Shown here: one piece after another, positions 33,548 through 46,221 of the stretch | Layout: every line of letters starts with the position of its first letter | How positions within the stretch are numbered: the stretch's first letter is position 1 | Assembly: GCA_964036275.1 (NCBI GenBank) | Contig: OZ038437.1 | Span: forward strand, 10,657,960-10,721,959 | DNA: 64,000 nucleotides | Origin: Litoditis marina | Lineage: Eukaryota > Nematoda > Chromadorea > Rhabditida > Rhabditidae | Direction of reading: 5' to 3' | The notes under the pieces: generated by a model | Told to the model about the DNA's origin: nothing | Database searches by the model: none | What the model saw: the letters and a program-made list of their open reading frames with translations, nothing else | Program-made: the position numbers and the translations under genes

Positions 33548-34012
33548 CTGAGAATAGAGCGAAAACGAACAAAAAAGATCTACAGCGAAACACGGAATGA
33601 GAGAGAAAGGGAGAGGGAGAGAGATGGAGAGGGAGAGAGAGAAAGAGAGAGAGGAGAAGATAGAGAGAGGTAGAGATAGCGAGAGATAGCGAGACTGAGA
33701 GAGTCATACACTTAGCATAGGCACAATAATACGGAAATGTGAGCTTGATGAACCTTTTATGCTGTTAAAGTAGGAGGAGCTTTATTTGTTAGTCGATCGT
33801 GATTGGTCAGACGTGTTTTGGCTCCGCCCCCAACTTCCGCTGGTGTACTTGTCCTTCTGGCCAAACTACAATACATGAGTGCTCAAGGAAAGCTGGACTA
33901 TACAAAGCACGACGGTAATCATAGTTTCGAGGTCATATTGTCTGAGCTGGAGGTGGTGTGGTACAACTCTCTAGGCTGTGTCATGACTATTTACAGTTTT
34001 TGCTCATAATGA

Positions 34013-35730
34013 ACAAATATGTTATTTTGAAAAAATTGGGAAAACTAACCTTATAGTGAAAACATAGTAATTATTCCTGAGGTAGTGAGTACGGCTACTT
34101 TGCAGAGATGTTTGCTCTAGTAATGAAAATAAGATAGGGTGGAAGATTACACCAAGATGCCCCGCCCACAAGTTAATTGGGGTTTCTGTTTTGGGTATCA
34201 CACCTGGGCAATAATATTGAGAAAGCAAGAGGTAACTGGGCTTTACCAGTAAACTCAATTATGTCCTAAAAATACAGATAGAAACCAAACTATGATATAT
34301 CGAAACCCAAAACACAGAAGAACTTACAGCTTCAGGAATGTGATCGAACTACAAACACAGAAACACATGTTGAAAAACGTGTAATGATGGTCAAATTTAG
34401 TGGCGATGGTCAAAGTCAAAATGACAAAAAAAAATTTATTTTGCAACTCAGAAAAGTTAGAGGCGGAATCGATCCATTTCTGTTCCTACTTAGGCTGTTA
34501 TAGTAAGATAACAGAACTTTCAGTCTGTTTTATACTCGTAAATAGTTAGTGTTATGGGACAAATTATCAACGTTTGCATCCAATTTCGATTCCCTTTTGA
34601 AAAGAGTGTTCGAAATATATTTTTTACTCTCGAAAAAGGACATTGAAGAGTTAGATTGTGTACGGTAGGAGCCTCAGTAGATAGGATGTGCACTATACAC
34701 TACTCATGTACTGTTAGTCAATCGCACAGTCACATAAAACATGTTAAACACAGCAGAACTCAGAAATGTGCCATGACAAAATGCACAATTCCTCATTAGA
34801 ATGCTAAGTTTACGTGTTAAAGTGGATGCCAAATTTATAAATTTCCATCTCTCACCGGAATCGAACCTGAGGGCAAAAGATTCGTAACAGGCCGCTAACC
34901 ACTGCGCTATTATAGATCATAACGGGCATGTTTTGGAATCGAAGACATGTGTGCGTACACAGCGGCAAGTGAAATATACAGTACCCTCCCGCCTTTCCGT
35001 TGGCGACGACTATAATTGAATTGACTTCTACTATAGATGTTTTCTGTAACCGTCTGTTTTTCGCCAATCTCTTGCGACTCGCATGGTTAAATATTTCATT
35101 TCTTAGAACACGCGCTGTATTTCACAGAACAGCATAGCTATGGTTGTGACTATTAGATTATTTTAGTTTTTACCGAGACCCCTAAAGTAGAAATACAAAA
35201 CATTCTATGCGTTTAGACCAGTGAACTTCATTGAAAAGTTAAACACCTTGTACAATTCGTTCCTATTTTCTTTTACAAAGAGTGTTCCGATGCGTTTTTC
35301 ATTGAATGAAGATTCGTACTAGAAAGCTATCCTTGGAACGTGAAATAGCATAATTGAGCTACGTGGAAAACGTGAACACATGATTATGTCTCTAAACGTT
35401 TTAAGTAAGAGGGAAAAGTTCTCTTTATCATTTCTGTTTCTCATTCTATAAGAAACAGTTTACATTGCTTTCTATCTGTACTTTTAGGACATAATTGAGT
35501 TTTGGCGTGATGCCAAATTACCCTTTGCTTTTTATTATTGTTACCCAAATACCCAGGTGTGCTACCCAAAACAGAAACCCAAATTAACTAGTGGGCGGGG
35601 CATCTTGGTGTAACCTTCAGCCCTATCTTATTCTTACTACTGAAGCATACATCTCTGGAAAGTAGTCGTACTTACTTCTTTAAGAACATTCACCATATTC
35701 TTATTATCAGGTTAGTTTTATTTAAAGTTT
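34013..35730. mobile_element. Long-inverted-repeat unit, copy II (short)
   Basis: Same arms as 15580-18145 with a different, shorter interior that includes a tRNA-derived repeat at 34840-35015. Confidence 0.6.
34840..35015 (-). repeat. tRNA-derived repeat (SINE-like)
   Basis: B-box complement GGAATCGAACC, A-box complement CTAACCACTGCGCTA and leader GAAGACATGTGTGCG all kept. Best-preserved minus-strand copy. Confidence 0.7.
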
Positions 35731-35763
35731 TTTACTCGTGTAGTTTCAAGCAGACTGGTCAAA

Positions 35764-35780
35764 TCAGACATATATACTGG
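35764..35780 (+). repeat. Palindrome motif copy 8
   Basis: TCAGACATATATACTGG; paralogue of copy 3. Confidence 0.75.
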
Positions 35781-36270
35781 TTTCAATATATTTAAGTAAT
35801 AATTTCGAAACGAGGTGAGCATTAACACTTTTTCAATTAAACTACGTTTCCTTCGATTTTTCAGCAGCGGTTGAATGGTAAGTAAATACAGTCGTTCCAC
35901 CCTCTACAGTAATATGCTCAAACTTCAAGCTCAAAGTTTCATTCGTTGACGCTATGGATTTTCTTCAAATTTTGGTCATCTGTACCTTCAGTAGTACAAA
36001 CTCTAAAAATTTGAAACCAAAGTATTCGATAACTCATTAGAAATTGCCTCCTGAGAATTTGACGTATTACTGTAGAAGGACATAGATTGGTGGCCAAAAT
36101 TATCGTAGCTGAGCGCTAACCACTGCGCTACAAGAGTACATAACTGACAGGCTTTGGAATTGGAGACATGTGTTCGTACACAGCGGAAAATGTGATATAT
36201 AGTACCCTCTTGCATTTCCCTTGAGTACAACTATATTTCTGTTTTTGTGGAGATATGTGCTCAGTGCTCA

Positions 36271-36350
36271 GTGAAAGGTGCCACTCAAAATAGTTTCGAC
36301 CTGATTCAAGACGATTCAGGGTCGAAACGAGTTTGAGTGGAACCTTTCAC
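36271..36350. repeat. Hairpin, copy II
   Basis: Same stem as 18669-18762, with the outer GAGCAC pair lost by a short deletion on the right. Confidence 0.75.
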
Positions 36351-36436
36351 ATTTTTCCATAATACCATCCAGAAAGTCTTAGTGACAACGAATACTTCTG
36401 TATAAAATAAACACACCATATTTCTGTTGTTTCCAG

Positions 36437-36540
36437 AGGACCGTGGGGCGAGCATTACCACCTGCGGTCACACTATGTGCAAGCAATGCAGGCAGATGTC
36501 GTGCGGAATTATCGTACATTGGAGATAAATTGCATTCAGT
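36437..36540 (+). pseudogene. RING-finger exon 2, block II
   Basis: TTTCCAG acceptor, EDRGASITTCGHTMCKQC in phase, same TAA as copy I. Confidence 0.6.
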
Positions 36541-36827
36541 GTAAGTTTTGTTTTCAAGTATTTCATCAATTTTTCATTATGAGCATTACGTTCATTCGAA
36601 AACTGAGTTTATCATCATTTTTTTTCAAGTTTAAGCGCTACTTCAAAGTATGCTATTGGTTGTGAAAAATGTTTTAAACAAACAGAAAAAAAATCATTGG
36701 CATTTTACAACATCTTTACTGTTTATTTCCAACTCACTCGTGATTTTTGAAGAATTGCTAAAAGCAATTGCCAAGCCAGTTTGAAAGTTCGTACTTTTCT
36801 TCAATTGAAATATTCAATATTTTACAG

Positions 36828-36905
36828 ATAGACAAAATGGTAGTCGACGAAGTTATAGAGAGACCTCAGTTTTCTCAATTGTATGCAGAAACATGTTCGA
36901 AGTGG
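36828..36905 (+). pseudogene. MIF4G-like exon, block II
   Basis: 26 codons, open, MVVDEVIERPQFSQLYAETC. Same splice sites as block I. Confidence 0.45.
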
Positions 36906-36984
36906 GTATGTTGTTTTGGTTCATTGACTATAAAATCTGTTGAAGATTTCTGGGGTAAAACTGACTTGTCAATATAGTTTCGGT

Positions 36985-37565
36985 CAGTCACCACTCAGAC
37001 CTGGGGAGTAGTGTATGGGCCGTTTTTTGGCCAGTGGGCCAGATTTTGGTCACTTTATTGCCACCTGCCTAGGGAGGGGATGTCTCCTCTCGCGGCCAGT
37101 TGCTGTTCCGGTTGGTGGCCAATAAGGGGGGCGTGGCCTAAGGCGCGACCATAATTCAAGATTTCAAAAAGTTAAGAATTTTAAAATCGAAAGTTCAGAC
37201 TACAAACTTCAAAAATTTCAAAAAGTTCAGAATTTCAAAATCGAAAGTTTTTCTTAAATACAAGTATCATTCAAAAAACATATAGGCCGCTCCATACCTT
37301 TCTAGTCACGTACAGTAGAAAAAATAGAACTTACAGTTTTTTTTATCTATCATCCAGAAGCTTTGAAACTTCTTTTAGAGTTGTTATCATGGCTTTCATC
37401 CTCATAATAACCTTTATTGTATAATAGCTCATGTGGAAGGTTCCAATACTAAAGTCACTCATACTCATAACCTCCCATAGTCATACTCATATACTCCCAC
37501 AGTGCTACAAATCTGGTTTCTGTAAAAAAAACTAGTTCAGTTCAACTCATCATCTTCCCGTTCTT
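36985..37565. other. Spacer upstream of polymerase locus
   Basis: Starts with a GC-rich patch of GGCCA-type words (37015-37150), not seen elsewhere in the window. AT-rich sequence follows. No exon. Any promoter for the gene at 37569 would lie here, but no element can be named. Confidence 0.5.
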
Positions 37566-37568
37566 GCT

Positions 37569-39628
37569 ATGGCTCCCAAGACGAAAAAGGTGGACTCGAA
37601 GTGGCAAGGCGAGGCCCCAGAGTTCGTCTACCTAGGCAGCGGGGCGTACGTGGTCAAGACACCTGTTGAGACGGCAAACACGATCTTCAAAGACTGCGAC
37701 AATTTCGATGTTGAAGATTTACTGCGGCAGGTTGGTTTTTTCCCTAGTTTTTGCTTGTCAATTATTCCGTGAACCATTTTTTAAATATCATTTTTCTTTT
37801 TGACTACCTGTAATCTCTTACCTAGTGTTCACTAGTATACCATTGCTGAACTAAATGTAAAGACAGCTAGCTGAAATCATATACCGCCGGGTAAACTATG
37901 ACAACAATAGACTTTTTTCATTCACCGCATTTTTCAATGCTTTTTTATAATTGGATTACGGTAGCGTCAAGAGTTCAATCACAAATTAAGCCACACAGTC
38001 TGATCAAATTAAAAAAAACATTGTTTTGTTCCAAAAAGTATATTTTTATAGGCGCGTTCCTGGGATGTGGCTAAGCCCGGTCTACTGGTGGTGACGGCTA
38101 GTCCCTCTGCCCAGAACAAGGGCAGCTGGCCGCTTCCGGCACACTTCATCCGGTAAGGGGGATTCAAAATTGTAATACTGGCTTATAAAATTTTCTCTCT
38201 TGTGACACCTGAAAATTAATAACTGTGAAACCTTAGGGTAACCGTTGGGATAAAAGGTTTGTTCAGAACGTGTAAAATTAATTTTCCAAACGTTGTTTCA
38301 CTCAAGTGATCAAACTACAAACTATAAAACTAAACTTTTCAGTGTGTGGGGCAAAACCGGCCAGAATCCTGACAAAACCGTGACGGAGTTCATGCCTTCG
38401 AACAGTGAGAACATGCAAGCTGATCAACGACACAAAGATTGAGATTACCGGCTTCTCGATCCTGGATGATTCTGTAGTTTGCTCGTACAAACCACGTGTG
38501 GAGTACAGAAAGCCCGTGGAATACACAAACGTTGCGATCGCGGCCTACACTACTGCGTACGCTCGACTTTGTTTACTGGAGGCAATGAGTCGTGTTGGAG
38601 ATGATCTTCTTTATGTTGGTGAGTTCAAATATTTGGAAAAATGGTTGGAATATAGATTGTTTCAAAAAATTACACAGCAGAAGTTTCCCCATTTTCAGAT
38701 ACCGATTCTCCCATATTCCTCAACGACGACAGCAACCCGGATAGGTTAGCTGACCTTCGTGCGGACCGGCTTGGGTTTTTGACCTCGGAAATACCGGAAG
38801 GCTACCGGATAACCAAGTTTGTGAGCATGGCGCCCAAAGTCTGCTCATATTTGCTGGAAAACGACGCCGGTGATGTCAAGACTGTCTGCAAAGTCAAAGG
38901 AGTGGTTAGTTTTACTTCACCCCTATTCACATGTTTTCTCATAGTTTATACAGCGTTCAACAACCCGATTTCAGACGCTTGATTCCGAAGCGGCCAAGAA
39001 GATCAATTTCCGAGTCATGTAGGACATGGTTCGCGACCTGGTTGCTGAAGAAAACCCCGGAGTTGTTGAGACTGAACGAGCCATGATTGTGAAAAAACTT
39101 GGTCAAATAAGCACCAAAGTTCTCAAGAAAAGACTACAACCAGTGATGACCAAACTACGATATCTGCCCGATTCCACAACTGTGCATCATGGCTACTTGG
39201 ACCAGGAAGCAATCGATAAAAGATTAGGGTCATCATGTAAACTATCATTGTTTATATTACCTGCATGACGCACGCGTGTGCTAGCTATACAAAAAAAGAA
39301 TACAATAGAATAGAATGTTTATTCGCGATTGAACACGTGTCTTTCCACATTGGTATATGTGGCACTACAAACTATGATTGTACATTTAGGAGAAACTTGT
39401 CAAACTCAAAAAAGAACTTCCAATTAAAGCGATAATGCCCGGTACCTGGGCGTGGTACGCCTATTTCAAAACGACACCACCGGATTCTAGGCAATTTGTC
39501 TAAAATTGTACATCTTCGGGATCAAACTACAACAACCCTTGGTTTTCAATACTAACTTTACAACATTTCAGTCCTCCAACTACTACTACAACCCCTGTGA
39601 GGAGCGAGGCAAGTACTTCTACACCTGA
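37569..39628 (+). pseudogene. Chimeric family B DNA polymerase gene, copy I (decayed)
   Basis: Exons: 37569-37730 (starts MAPKTKKVDSKWQG), 38052-38152, 38343-38618, 38699-38904, 38975 to about 39238, and 39572-39628 ending in TGA. From exon 3 the order matches DNA_pol_B_2 polymerases: VWGKTGQ (end of the KxxxNSxxGK motif), YVDTDSP (catalytic motif C, two metal-binding Asp), ITKFVSMAPKVCSYLL and KVKGV. Exons 1-2 are not polymerase; WDVAKPGLLVV weakly recalls the TRPM N-terminal region. Their phase joins exon 3 in frame, giving a fusion lacking the exonuclease and motif A. Lesions: a 2-bp deletion near 38408, TAG at 39020-39022, and a last-intron donor changed to ATTAG at about 39227. Confidence 0.75.
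39293..39372 (-). repeat. Retroposon tail in the last polymerase intron
   Basis: AATAGAATAGAATG then TTTATTCGCG...ATGTGGCACT, a relative of 16066-16211. Copied with the duplication at 54847-54925. Confidence 0.55.
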
Positions 39629-39645
39629 TAACCGCTAATTGTAAA

Positions 39646-40053
39646 ATGTTGTACATAAATGTATATTATACGCTTGTTGAAAGTGGTTGTACTGTCTTTG
39701 ACTCCGAAAGAATGTATGTTAGAGCGATTGAATCGGTGCAGAATGACTTTACTAGAAAGTTTTTCATGCGACAAGGAGGTTACAGCTACTGCAAAATACC
39801 GTCCGCCGAGCTCAGAAACCGAAAACTAGGTCTTGATTCACTTGAAAAACGACGCAAAGTGTTTGACATGATTATGGTACACAAAATTGTTAATGAACAA
39901 TCAGGCCCCACTGCATCGAACTTCTGTAAGTTCGATAATTCACGCACAAGGGATGTGAGTTCGAACCTACGTTTCAGTGCGCCGAAATTCAAAACTAGAG
40001 CACACTTTTCCACTATAAGAGCTGGCTCGAAATACGTGAAGATAACCTACTAA
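39646..40053 (+). pseudogene. Non-LTR retrotransposon reverse transcriptase, C-terminal end, copy I
   Basis: 135-codon open frame ending in TAA. It resembles the region after the catalytic core in CR1/Jockey-type LINE proteins: RAIESVQNDFTRKFFMR, then LGLDSLEKRRKVFDMIMVYK-like sequence and a charged tail. No YADD core or endonuclease lies upstream; the frame is closed just before the Met, so the element is 5'-truncated, as is usual for LINE insertions. The copy at 55207-55614 differs mainly by amino-acid-changing substitutions, so neither is under obvious constraint. Confidence 0.65.
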
Positions 40054-40178
40054 ATCATCATCATACCTGTAGCCGTGGTTTGGTAACATGACAATGAAAA
40101 TTGCACTCCAAATATTCATTTAAACAGCCACTACAGGCGCTACAACCGAGATAAGATAAAAATTAATAATATTAAAGC

Positions 40179-40409
40179 ATGAAAGATCTACAACAAAAGC
40201 AGGGTGGTATGTGGCACACAAAGGACCGAGTCCAGTTACAGTTGAAGAATCAGCACCTCCAAGGGCGGGGCCCCGCCTCGCGTTCTCATCAACGGGACGT
40301 CCGTGTGGACCAGTTCGATAGAATGGCTGAAATGTTTTCTAATATTATAACACCCGACAACTGCTGTACACTTAACGTTCGAGGGCAAAAGGTATCCTGG
40401 GTACATTAA
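40179..40409 (+). other. 76-codon open frame, doubtful
   Basis: MKDLQQKQGGMWHTKD to a TAA, open in both duplicated copies (also 55744-55974). The five visible differences between copies all change amino acids and none is silent, so selection on the protein is not supported. No known domain seen. Confidence 0.25.
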
Positions 40410-41371
40410 CCGGCAAACGCAAACTATAAAGTGCAAACTATTTCTCATTATCAAATGGTTTCTCTAGTTTCTATTCCGTTTTCTCTAATTTCTACTCCGT
40501 TCAGTACTTTTATGTATTCAACCCAGTTTATATTATTGAGTAAATCAGCTAAAAACTTTTTCTCCCATTCACATTAGTTGATGTAAAATATTAACCATTA
40601 AATTAATTAATCATTAAAATAGCCTTCACTGTAATGATAACCGTGGCAACTATTCACACCATGAACGTCAACACGGTTTCCACCATATTTTAATCACTAG
40701 CAAATGTTTTATCACATATTTATGTTACTCCCTGTTAATCATGAACACGTGTAATGAATCACTCATAAAATCGCAACTAAACCTCATCTCCCCGTTATCA
40801 AAGTAAAGTACACAATACAAGAAAAATGTACCGTTCCAAGTAGTACTGCGTCAGCACGCCTCTTCGGACTTCGCGACGTCTCACCGGCACATTAACATCG
40901 TGGTGCCTCCAAATAGAACGTTCCGTGGGTGCCGTCGCATCCCTTAAACTGGTCATATTTCCTATATCTTCAAACCAAGGATTTTCGTAACTTTCGCTTC
41001 AAGACTTAAATGTTTTATCATAACAGGGGGTTAATTTCCATGTCTAAATGGCCCATACCGTCGCAACAATAATTGAATTAAACAACTCGTAAAACTCTAT
41101 TAAAGCTTAAATATTTTAAACATCATCGTATGAAATTATGAAATCTAAAAAAAGGTGAGAAAAAATAAAATTCTGTTGGCCGTTCCAGCCACCGCAATAT
41201 ATTCAATTGTTTTAAAATGCTTGCTTTTGTTCTTTAAAGTACTCATTTTACTATGTTTTTCTCTCAAAGCAGATAAAAATATCAAAAAACATTTTCATGC
41301 ACTTCAACAAAATCCCCATTTTTCTTTTAAAAATTAATCAAGATGATAAGTTTGTAAAGATGACAAATTAC

Positions 41372-41535
41372 CTGTCAATTCACCCGATCACGGGCTCGCG
41401 TGTGATACTGGATGACACTTCTCCGAGCCAGAGCACCTGCTCTACGATGCAAGTTTTTTTCCGCACGGATAGGGGAGAGAGAATGTTCAGAAGTTCCTTG
41501 ATGGGGATACTCAACTCGGATCTGAAACTGAGCAC
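41372..41535 (-). pseudogene. Unrecognised exon, block III copy
   Basis: Keeps SSSITREPVIG but the next codon is a stop (TGA for Trp). The acceptor is CCCAG. Confidence 0.4.
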
Positions 41536-42481
41536 CTGGGATCAGAGCAAAGACTAACCAAAAAAGATCTAGAACGAAACACGGAATGAGAGAGAAAAGG
41601 AGAGGGAGGAAGATGGAGAGGGAGAGAGAGAGAGGTGAATATAGAGAGAGGTAGAGATAGCGAGAGATAGCGAGACTGAGAGAGTCATACACTTAGCATA
41701 GGCACAATAATACGGAAATGTGAGCTTGATGAACCGTTTATGCTGTTAAAGTAGGAGGAGCTTTATTTGTTAGTCGATCGTGATTTGTCAGACGTGTTTT
41801 GGCTCCGCCCCCAACTTCCGCTGGTGTACTTGTCCTTCTGGCCAAACTACAATACTTGAGTGCTCAAGGAAAGCTGCACTATACAAGGCACGACCGTAAT
41901 CATAGTTTCGAGGTCATATTGTCTGAGCTGGAGGTGGTTTGGTACAACTCTCTAGGCTGTGTCACGACTATTTACAATTTTTGCTCATAATGAACAAATA
42001 TGTTATTTTGAAAAAATTGGGAAAACTAACCTTATAGTGAAAACATAGTAATTATTCCTGAAGTAGTGAGTACGGCCACTTTCCAGAGATGTATGCTCCA
42101 GTAATGAGAATAAGATAGGGTCGAAAATTACACCAAGATGCCCCGCCCACTAGTTAATTGGGGTTTCTGTTTTGCGTAGCACACCTGGGTAATAATATTG
42201 TGAAAGCAAAAGTTAGTTAGGCCTTAACAGAAAACTCAATTATCTCCTAAACGTACAGATCGACAACAAATTATGATGTATCCGAACTCAAAACAGAGAA
42301 AATCATGCAACTTCAGGAATATGATCAAACTACAAACACAGAAAAACAGAACATGAACCACTGGTCTGCACTTTTAGAAACGACTCCCATTATCACGCAG
42401 AGCGTGTCTAAAGAACAGACATCAGCAGGTTTTAACGTTTTTCACGTTCAAACACTGTATATTCACACGTAACACGTAACT

Positions 42482-42637
42482 AGAATAGAATAGAATAGAA
42501 TAGATTTATTCACGTGACATCCACATAGTATGTGGCACTCCAAATGGGTAAATGGAGGGAAAAATTGAGAAGAAAAAGGGTATGGTATGGTTACCGTGTT
42601 ACGCGCACATAATACTACATGCAATTGAGTGGCAACT
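42482..42637 (-). mobile_element. Short retroposon with (TTCTA)n tail
   Basis: Paralogue of 16066-16211, longer by a GGTATGGTAT duplication. Confidence 0.7.
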
Positions 42638-42820
42638 AGGAGTTTAACTATAACTAAAAGTACGAGTACAAAAGACGGTACGATTAGGTTATGTTTTATG
42701 CTTTTTTGAAAACCTGCGCTGTGTTTTATAGATTGGTGTTTGTTAGAATCATAAATACCTAACCACGCGGACCGAGAGAGAGGCACAGGTATAAAGAAAG
42801 AGTGGCTTTGTATAGTCGGA

Positions 42821-43006
42821 ACCATTCCTACTGACACTCCTACAGTACATATTCAATTTTCCCAACCACTGTTTCCTGATGTAAACACTTATTGCAATAT
42901 GGTAACCGAATCATTTGTCAGAACCGTAGACCTTTCCGATAACATTGAAGTAGTTTGAAGGTATGGAAATTTTTGTATTCCTACTGTAGGAGTCTCAGTA
43001 GGAATG
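42821..43006. mobile_element. MITE, GACTCCTACAG family
   Basis: Right end is the family's best copy, CTACTGTAGGAGTCTCAG. Confidence 0.7.
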
Positions 43007-43383
43007 AAGAAGACTATACGCCTTACCCTCACTTCACATAATTAGATCAAATCTTCGTTGTAGTTTGATTTCGACACCGGCGTGGGTTTTTTTGGTCCTG
43101 ATAGAAACGTAGGATAAAGTCACAAACGCAGCGGGATAGCACAGAACCAAATGTGCTTACTCTGAAAATAGCTAACCAAATACTAAACAGTGATTTACTG
43201 TTCTACCACGACGCTTGTTATTAGTGGTAGCTCAATAATATGCTATTAACATAATGAAGAATTCTCCCGGCAGAACATCGCAATAAGAGTGACGAAAAAA
43301 TTTGTAGTTCATTCTCTATGCACATCATTAGTCACGATGAAACTACAAACACATCTGAATAGGACATCATACACAGTGCAGCA

Positions 43384-43562
43384 GGCGGCGTAGCGATCCC
43401 TCGAAAATCTCATGAGATCCTCATGAGCTATTAGCAAGACCTTCTCATGAGATTCTATTGATTGTTATGCTACACCATCAAGAGTTCAGGAATAGCTCAT
43501 GAGGTATCTCATGAGAAACTCATATGAACTTCTCATGGGATTGGAGCGAATTCTACGCCGCC
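43384..43562. mobile_element. MITE, GGCGGCGTAG family
   Basis: Paralogue of 16954-17130. Confidence 0.8.
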
Positions 43563-44560
43563 AGACTTGCTGTCGCTATGAATAGTATGGTGTGCAGTTT
43601 GTAGTGGTACCAATTTGTTGCTCGTTGGTTCGATTCCGGAGAGCGACAGAAATTCATCAATTTGGCACTCACTATACTTTGTACACTATGCTGAGAACTC
43701 CGATTGAACCAAAACTCAGACAGAAACACAGTTTATAATTGAAACTTAAGTACACTCATAGATTATTTCCTTTCAGAGACTGACTATGTAGACAGCAGAA
43801 AAATGATTCCATTTCCTGAGTCGTACAATTTTAAATGTATGTTAATTTCCACTTTCCACTACTCATCTCGTGCCAACGCCGCGCAGTACACAACGCGTCT
43901 GTAGGATTGCGTAGGAAGTAGGATATCGGGAATTCCGCATTGGTTTTTTGTCTCTTTCAGTCCTTTATAGGCACGATTCAGTCCCACTTCGGAAATAATT
44001 GAAATGTCGTGAGAATTGTCATCAAAGTAAGAAATGAGTTTGACAAAAAAACTATTACAATTAATATCCTATTAAAGTAGGTGTAATTTTGAAGGTTGAG
44101 AAAACAAATCAAAAAGTTCAAATAGTTCCAAAAGTTGTGGAAACGAAGTACTAGTTTTTGTGATTGGGTGGTTTTTATGAGCATAGGCCAAAGTGTTATA
44201 TCCTTAGTTTCAGTTTTATTTCATTTCATAACAGAGATTCAGTGTTTCAAGTTTGGATACGTCATAATTTGGTTTCTATCTGTACTCTTAGGACATAATT
44301 GAGTTTTTTGGTAAGGCCCAATTACCTTTCGCTTTCTCAGTATTATTGCCCAGGTGTGATACCCAAAACAGAATCCCCAATTAACTTGTGGGCGTGGCAT
44401 CTTGGTGTAACCTTCTACCCTATCTTAATCTAATTACTGGAGCATACATCTCTGGAAAGTAGTCGTACTTACTTCTTTAAGAACATTCACCATATTCTTA
44501 TTATCAGGTTAGTTTTATTCAAAGTTTTTTACTCGTTTAGTTTCAAGCAGACTGGTCAAA

Positions 44561-44577
44561 TCAGACATATATACTGG
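44561..44577 (+). repeat. Palindrome motif copy 9
   Basis: TCAGACATATATACTGG; paralogue of copies 3 and 8. Confidence 0.75.
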
Positions 44578-44894
44578 TTTCAATATATTTAAGTAATAAT
44601 TTCGAAACGAGGTGAGCATTAACAATTTTTCAATCAAACTACGTTTCCTTCGATTTTTCAGCAGCGTTTCAATGGTAAGTAATTATACTCGTTCCACCCT
44701 CTACAGTAATATGCTTAAACTTCAAGCTCAAAGTTTCATTCGTTGACGCTATGGATTTTCTTCAAATTTTGGTCATCTGTACCTTCAGTAGTACAAACTC
44801 TAAAAATTTGAAACCAAAGTATTCGATAACTCATTAGAAATTGCCTCCTGAGAATTTGACGTATTACTGTAGAAGGACATAGATTGGTGGCCAA

Positions 44895-45025
44895 AATTAT
44901 CGTAGCTGAGCGCTAACCACTGCGCTACAAGAGTACATAACTGACAGGCTTTGGAATTGGAGACATGTGTTCGAACACAGCGGAAATTGTGATATATAGT
45001 ACCCTCTTGCATTTCCGTTGAGTAC
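44895..45025 (-). repeat. tRNA-derived repeat, B box lost
   Basis: Paralogue of 18500-18640 with the same A-box complement. Confidence 0.6.
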
Positions 45026-45060
45026 AACTATATTTCTGTTTTTGTGGAGATATGTGCTCA

Positions 45061-45153
45061 GTGCTCAGTGAAAGGTGCCACTCAAAATAGTTTCGACCTG
45101 ATTCAAGACGATTCAGGGTCGAAACGAGTTTGAGTGGAACCTTTCACTGAACA
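45061..45153. repeat. Hairpin, copy III
   Basis: Same stem as 18669-18762. Confidence 0.75.
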
Positions 45154-45240
45154 AATTTTTCCATAATACCATACAGAAAGTCCTAATGACAACGAATACT
45201 TCTGTTTAAAGTAAACATACCATATTTCTGTTGTTTTCAG

Positions 45241-45344
45241 AGGACCGTGGAGCGAGCATTACCACCTGCGGTCACACTATGTGCAAGCAATGCAGGCAGA
45301 TGTCCTGCGGAATCATCGTACATTGGAGATAAATGGCGTTCAGT
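45241..45344 (+). pseudogene. RING-finger exon 2, block III
   Basis: GTTTTCAG acceptor, EDRGASITTCGHTMCKQC, same TAA. One substitution in the RING core region is silent or conservative. Confidence 0.6.
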
Positions 45345-45628
45345 GTAAGTTTTGTTTTCATGTATTTTATTAATTTTTCATTATGAGCATTACGTTCATT
45401 TGAAAACTGAGTTTATCATCAGTTTTTAAGTTTGAGCGATACTTCAAAGTATGCTATTGGTTGTGAAAAATGTTTTGAACAAACAGAAAAAAATCATCTG
45501 GCATTTTGCAACATCTTTACTGTTTATTTCCAACTCACTCGTGATTTTTGAAGAATTGCTAAAAGCAATTGCCAAGCCAGTTTGAAAGTTCGTACTTTTC
45601 TTCAATTGAAATATTCAATATTTTACAG

Positions 45629-45706
45629 ATAGAAAAAATGGTAGTCGACGAAGTTATAGAAAGACCTGAGTTCTCTCAATTGTATGCAGAATCATGTTCG
45701 AAGTGG
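45629..45706 (+). pseudogene. MIF4G-like exon, block III
   Basis: 26 codons, open, MVVDEVIERPEFSQLYAESC. Confidence 0.45.
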
Positions 45707-46112
45707 GTATGTTGTTTTGGTTCATTGACTATAAAATCTGTTAAAGATTTCAAGGGTGAAACTATTTTGTCAATATAGTTTTGGTCATTCCCACTTAGAC
45801 TTGGGGACTTGGCAGCGTGCCAATGATTATTCCAGGCTACTTTCCACCACTCTTGAGTGATTCAAAACACTGCGAATATATGCTAGGACTTGTTTAGTTT
45901 CATAAGAACACGTAATTGAATGAAAAAATTCTATAGAATACTTGTATTTCATCTGAGAAACAACCAATCGAAAAAATGACAATGGGATTGAGAGTGAAAC
46001 AAAATTACTTCGACTGTTACATTGATTCGTGCACTGTGACCATACCCAAGTGCAATTGTCAGGCTAGCCAGAAAAACCTATCGCGACATCAAAACCACTG
46101 TTTTTCTTCCAG

Positions 46113-46221
46113 AAGATGCAAAACTCGACGTCCGATATATTGTTATTTGTGAAGCATATTTCTCAATATCCCAGTCATACATACTGGTCTTAATTCATAA
46201 GAATCTACAGCACAAATCAAG
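46113..46221 (+). pseudogene. Palindrome exon (copy 10), block III
   Basis: CTTCCAG acceptor, GTGAGT donor, palindrome CCAGTCATACATACTGG at 46171-46187. Reading SDILLFVKHISQYPSHTYWS then a stop. Confidence 0.55.

Larger units (their letters stand above)
38285..41280 (+). repeat. Segmental duplication with 53905-56815, first copy
   Basis: Polymerase 3' exons, retroposon tail, LINE fragment and about 1.2 kb of AT-rich spacer (40410-41280, no gene seen) are shared in order and orientation. The 5' parts of the two loci differ. Confidence 0.85.
41993..44530. mobile_element. Long-inverted-repeat unit, copy III
   Basis: Closest relative of 15580-18145, with the same interior MITEs and retroposon, so it was duplicated after those insertions. 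Confidence 0.65.

Noticed and set aside
37569..38152. Confident TRPM channel annotation
   Set aside because: Only a short WDxxKPGLL-type resemblance; reported as a weak possibility, not as a call.
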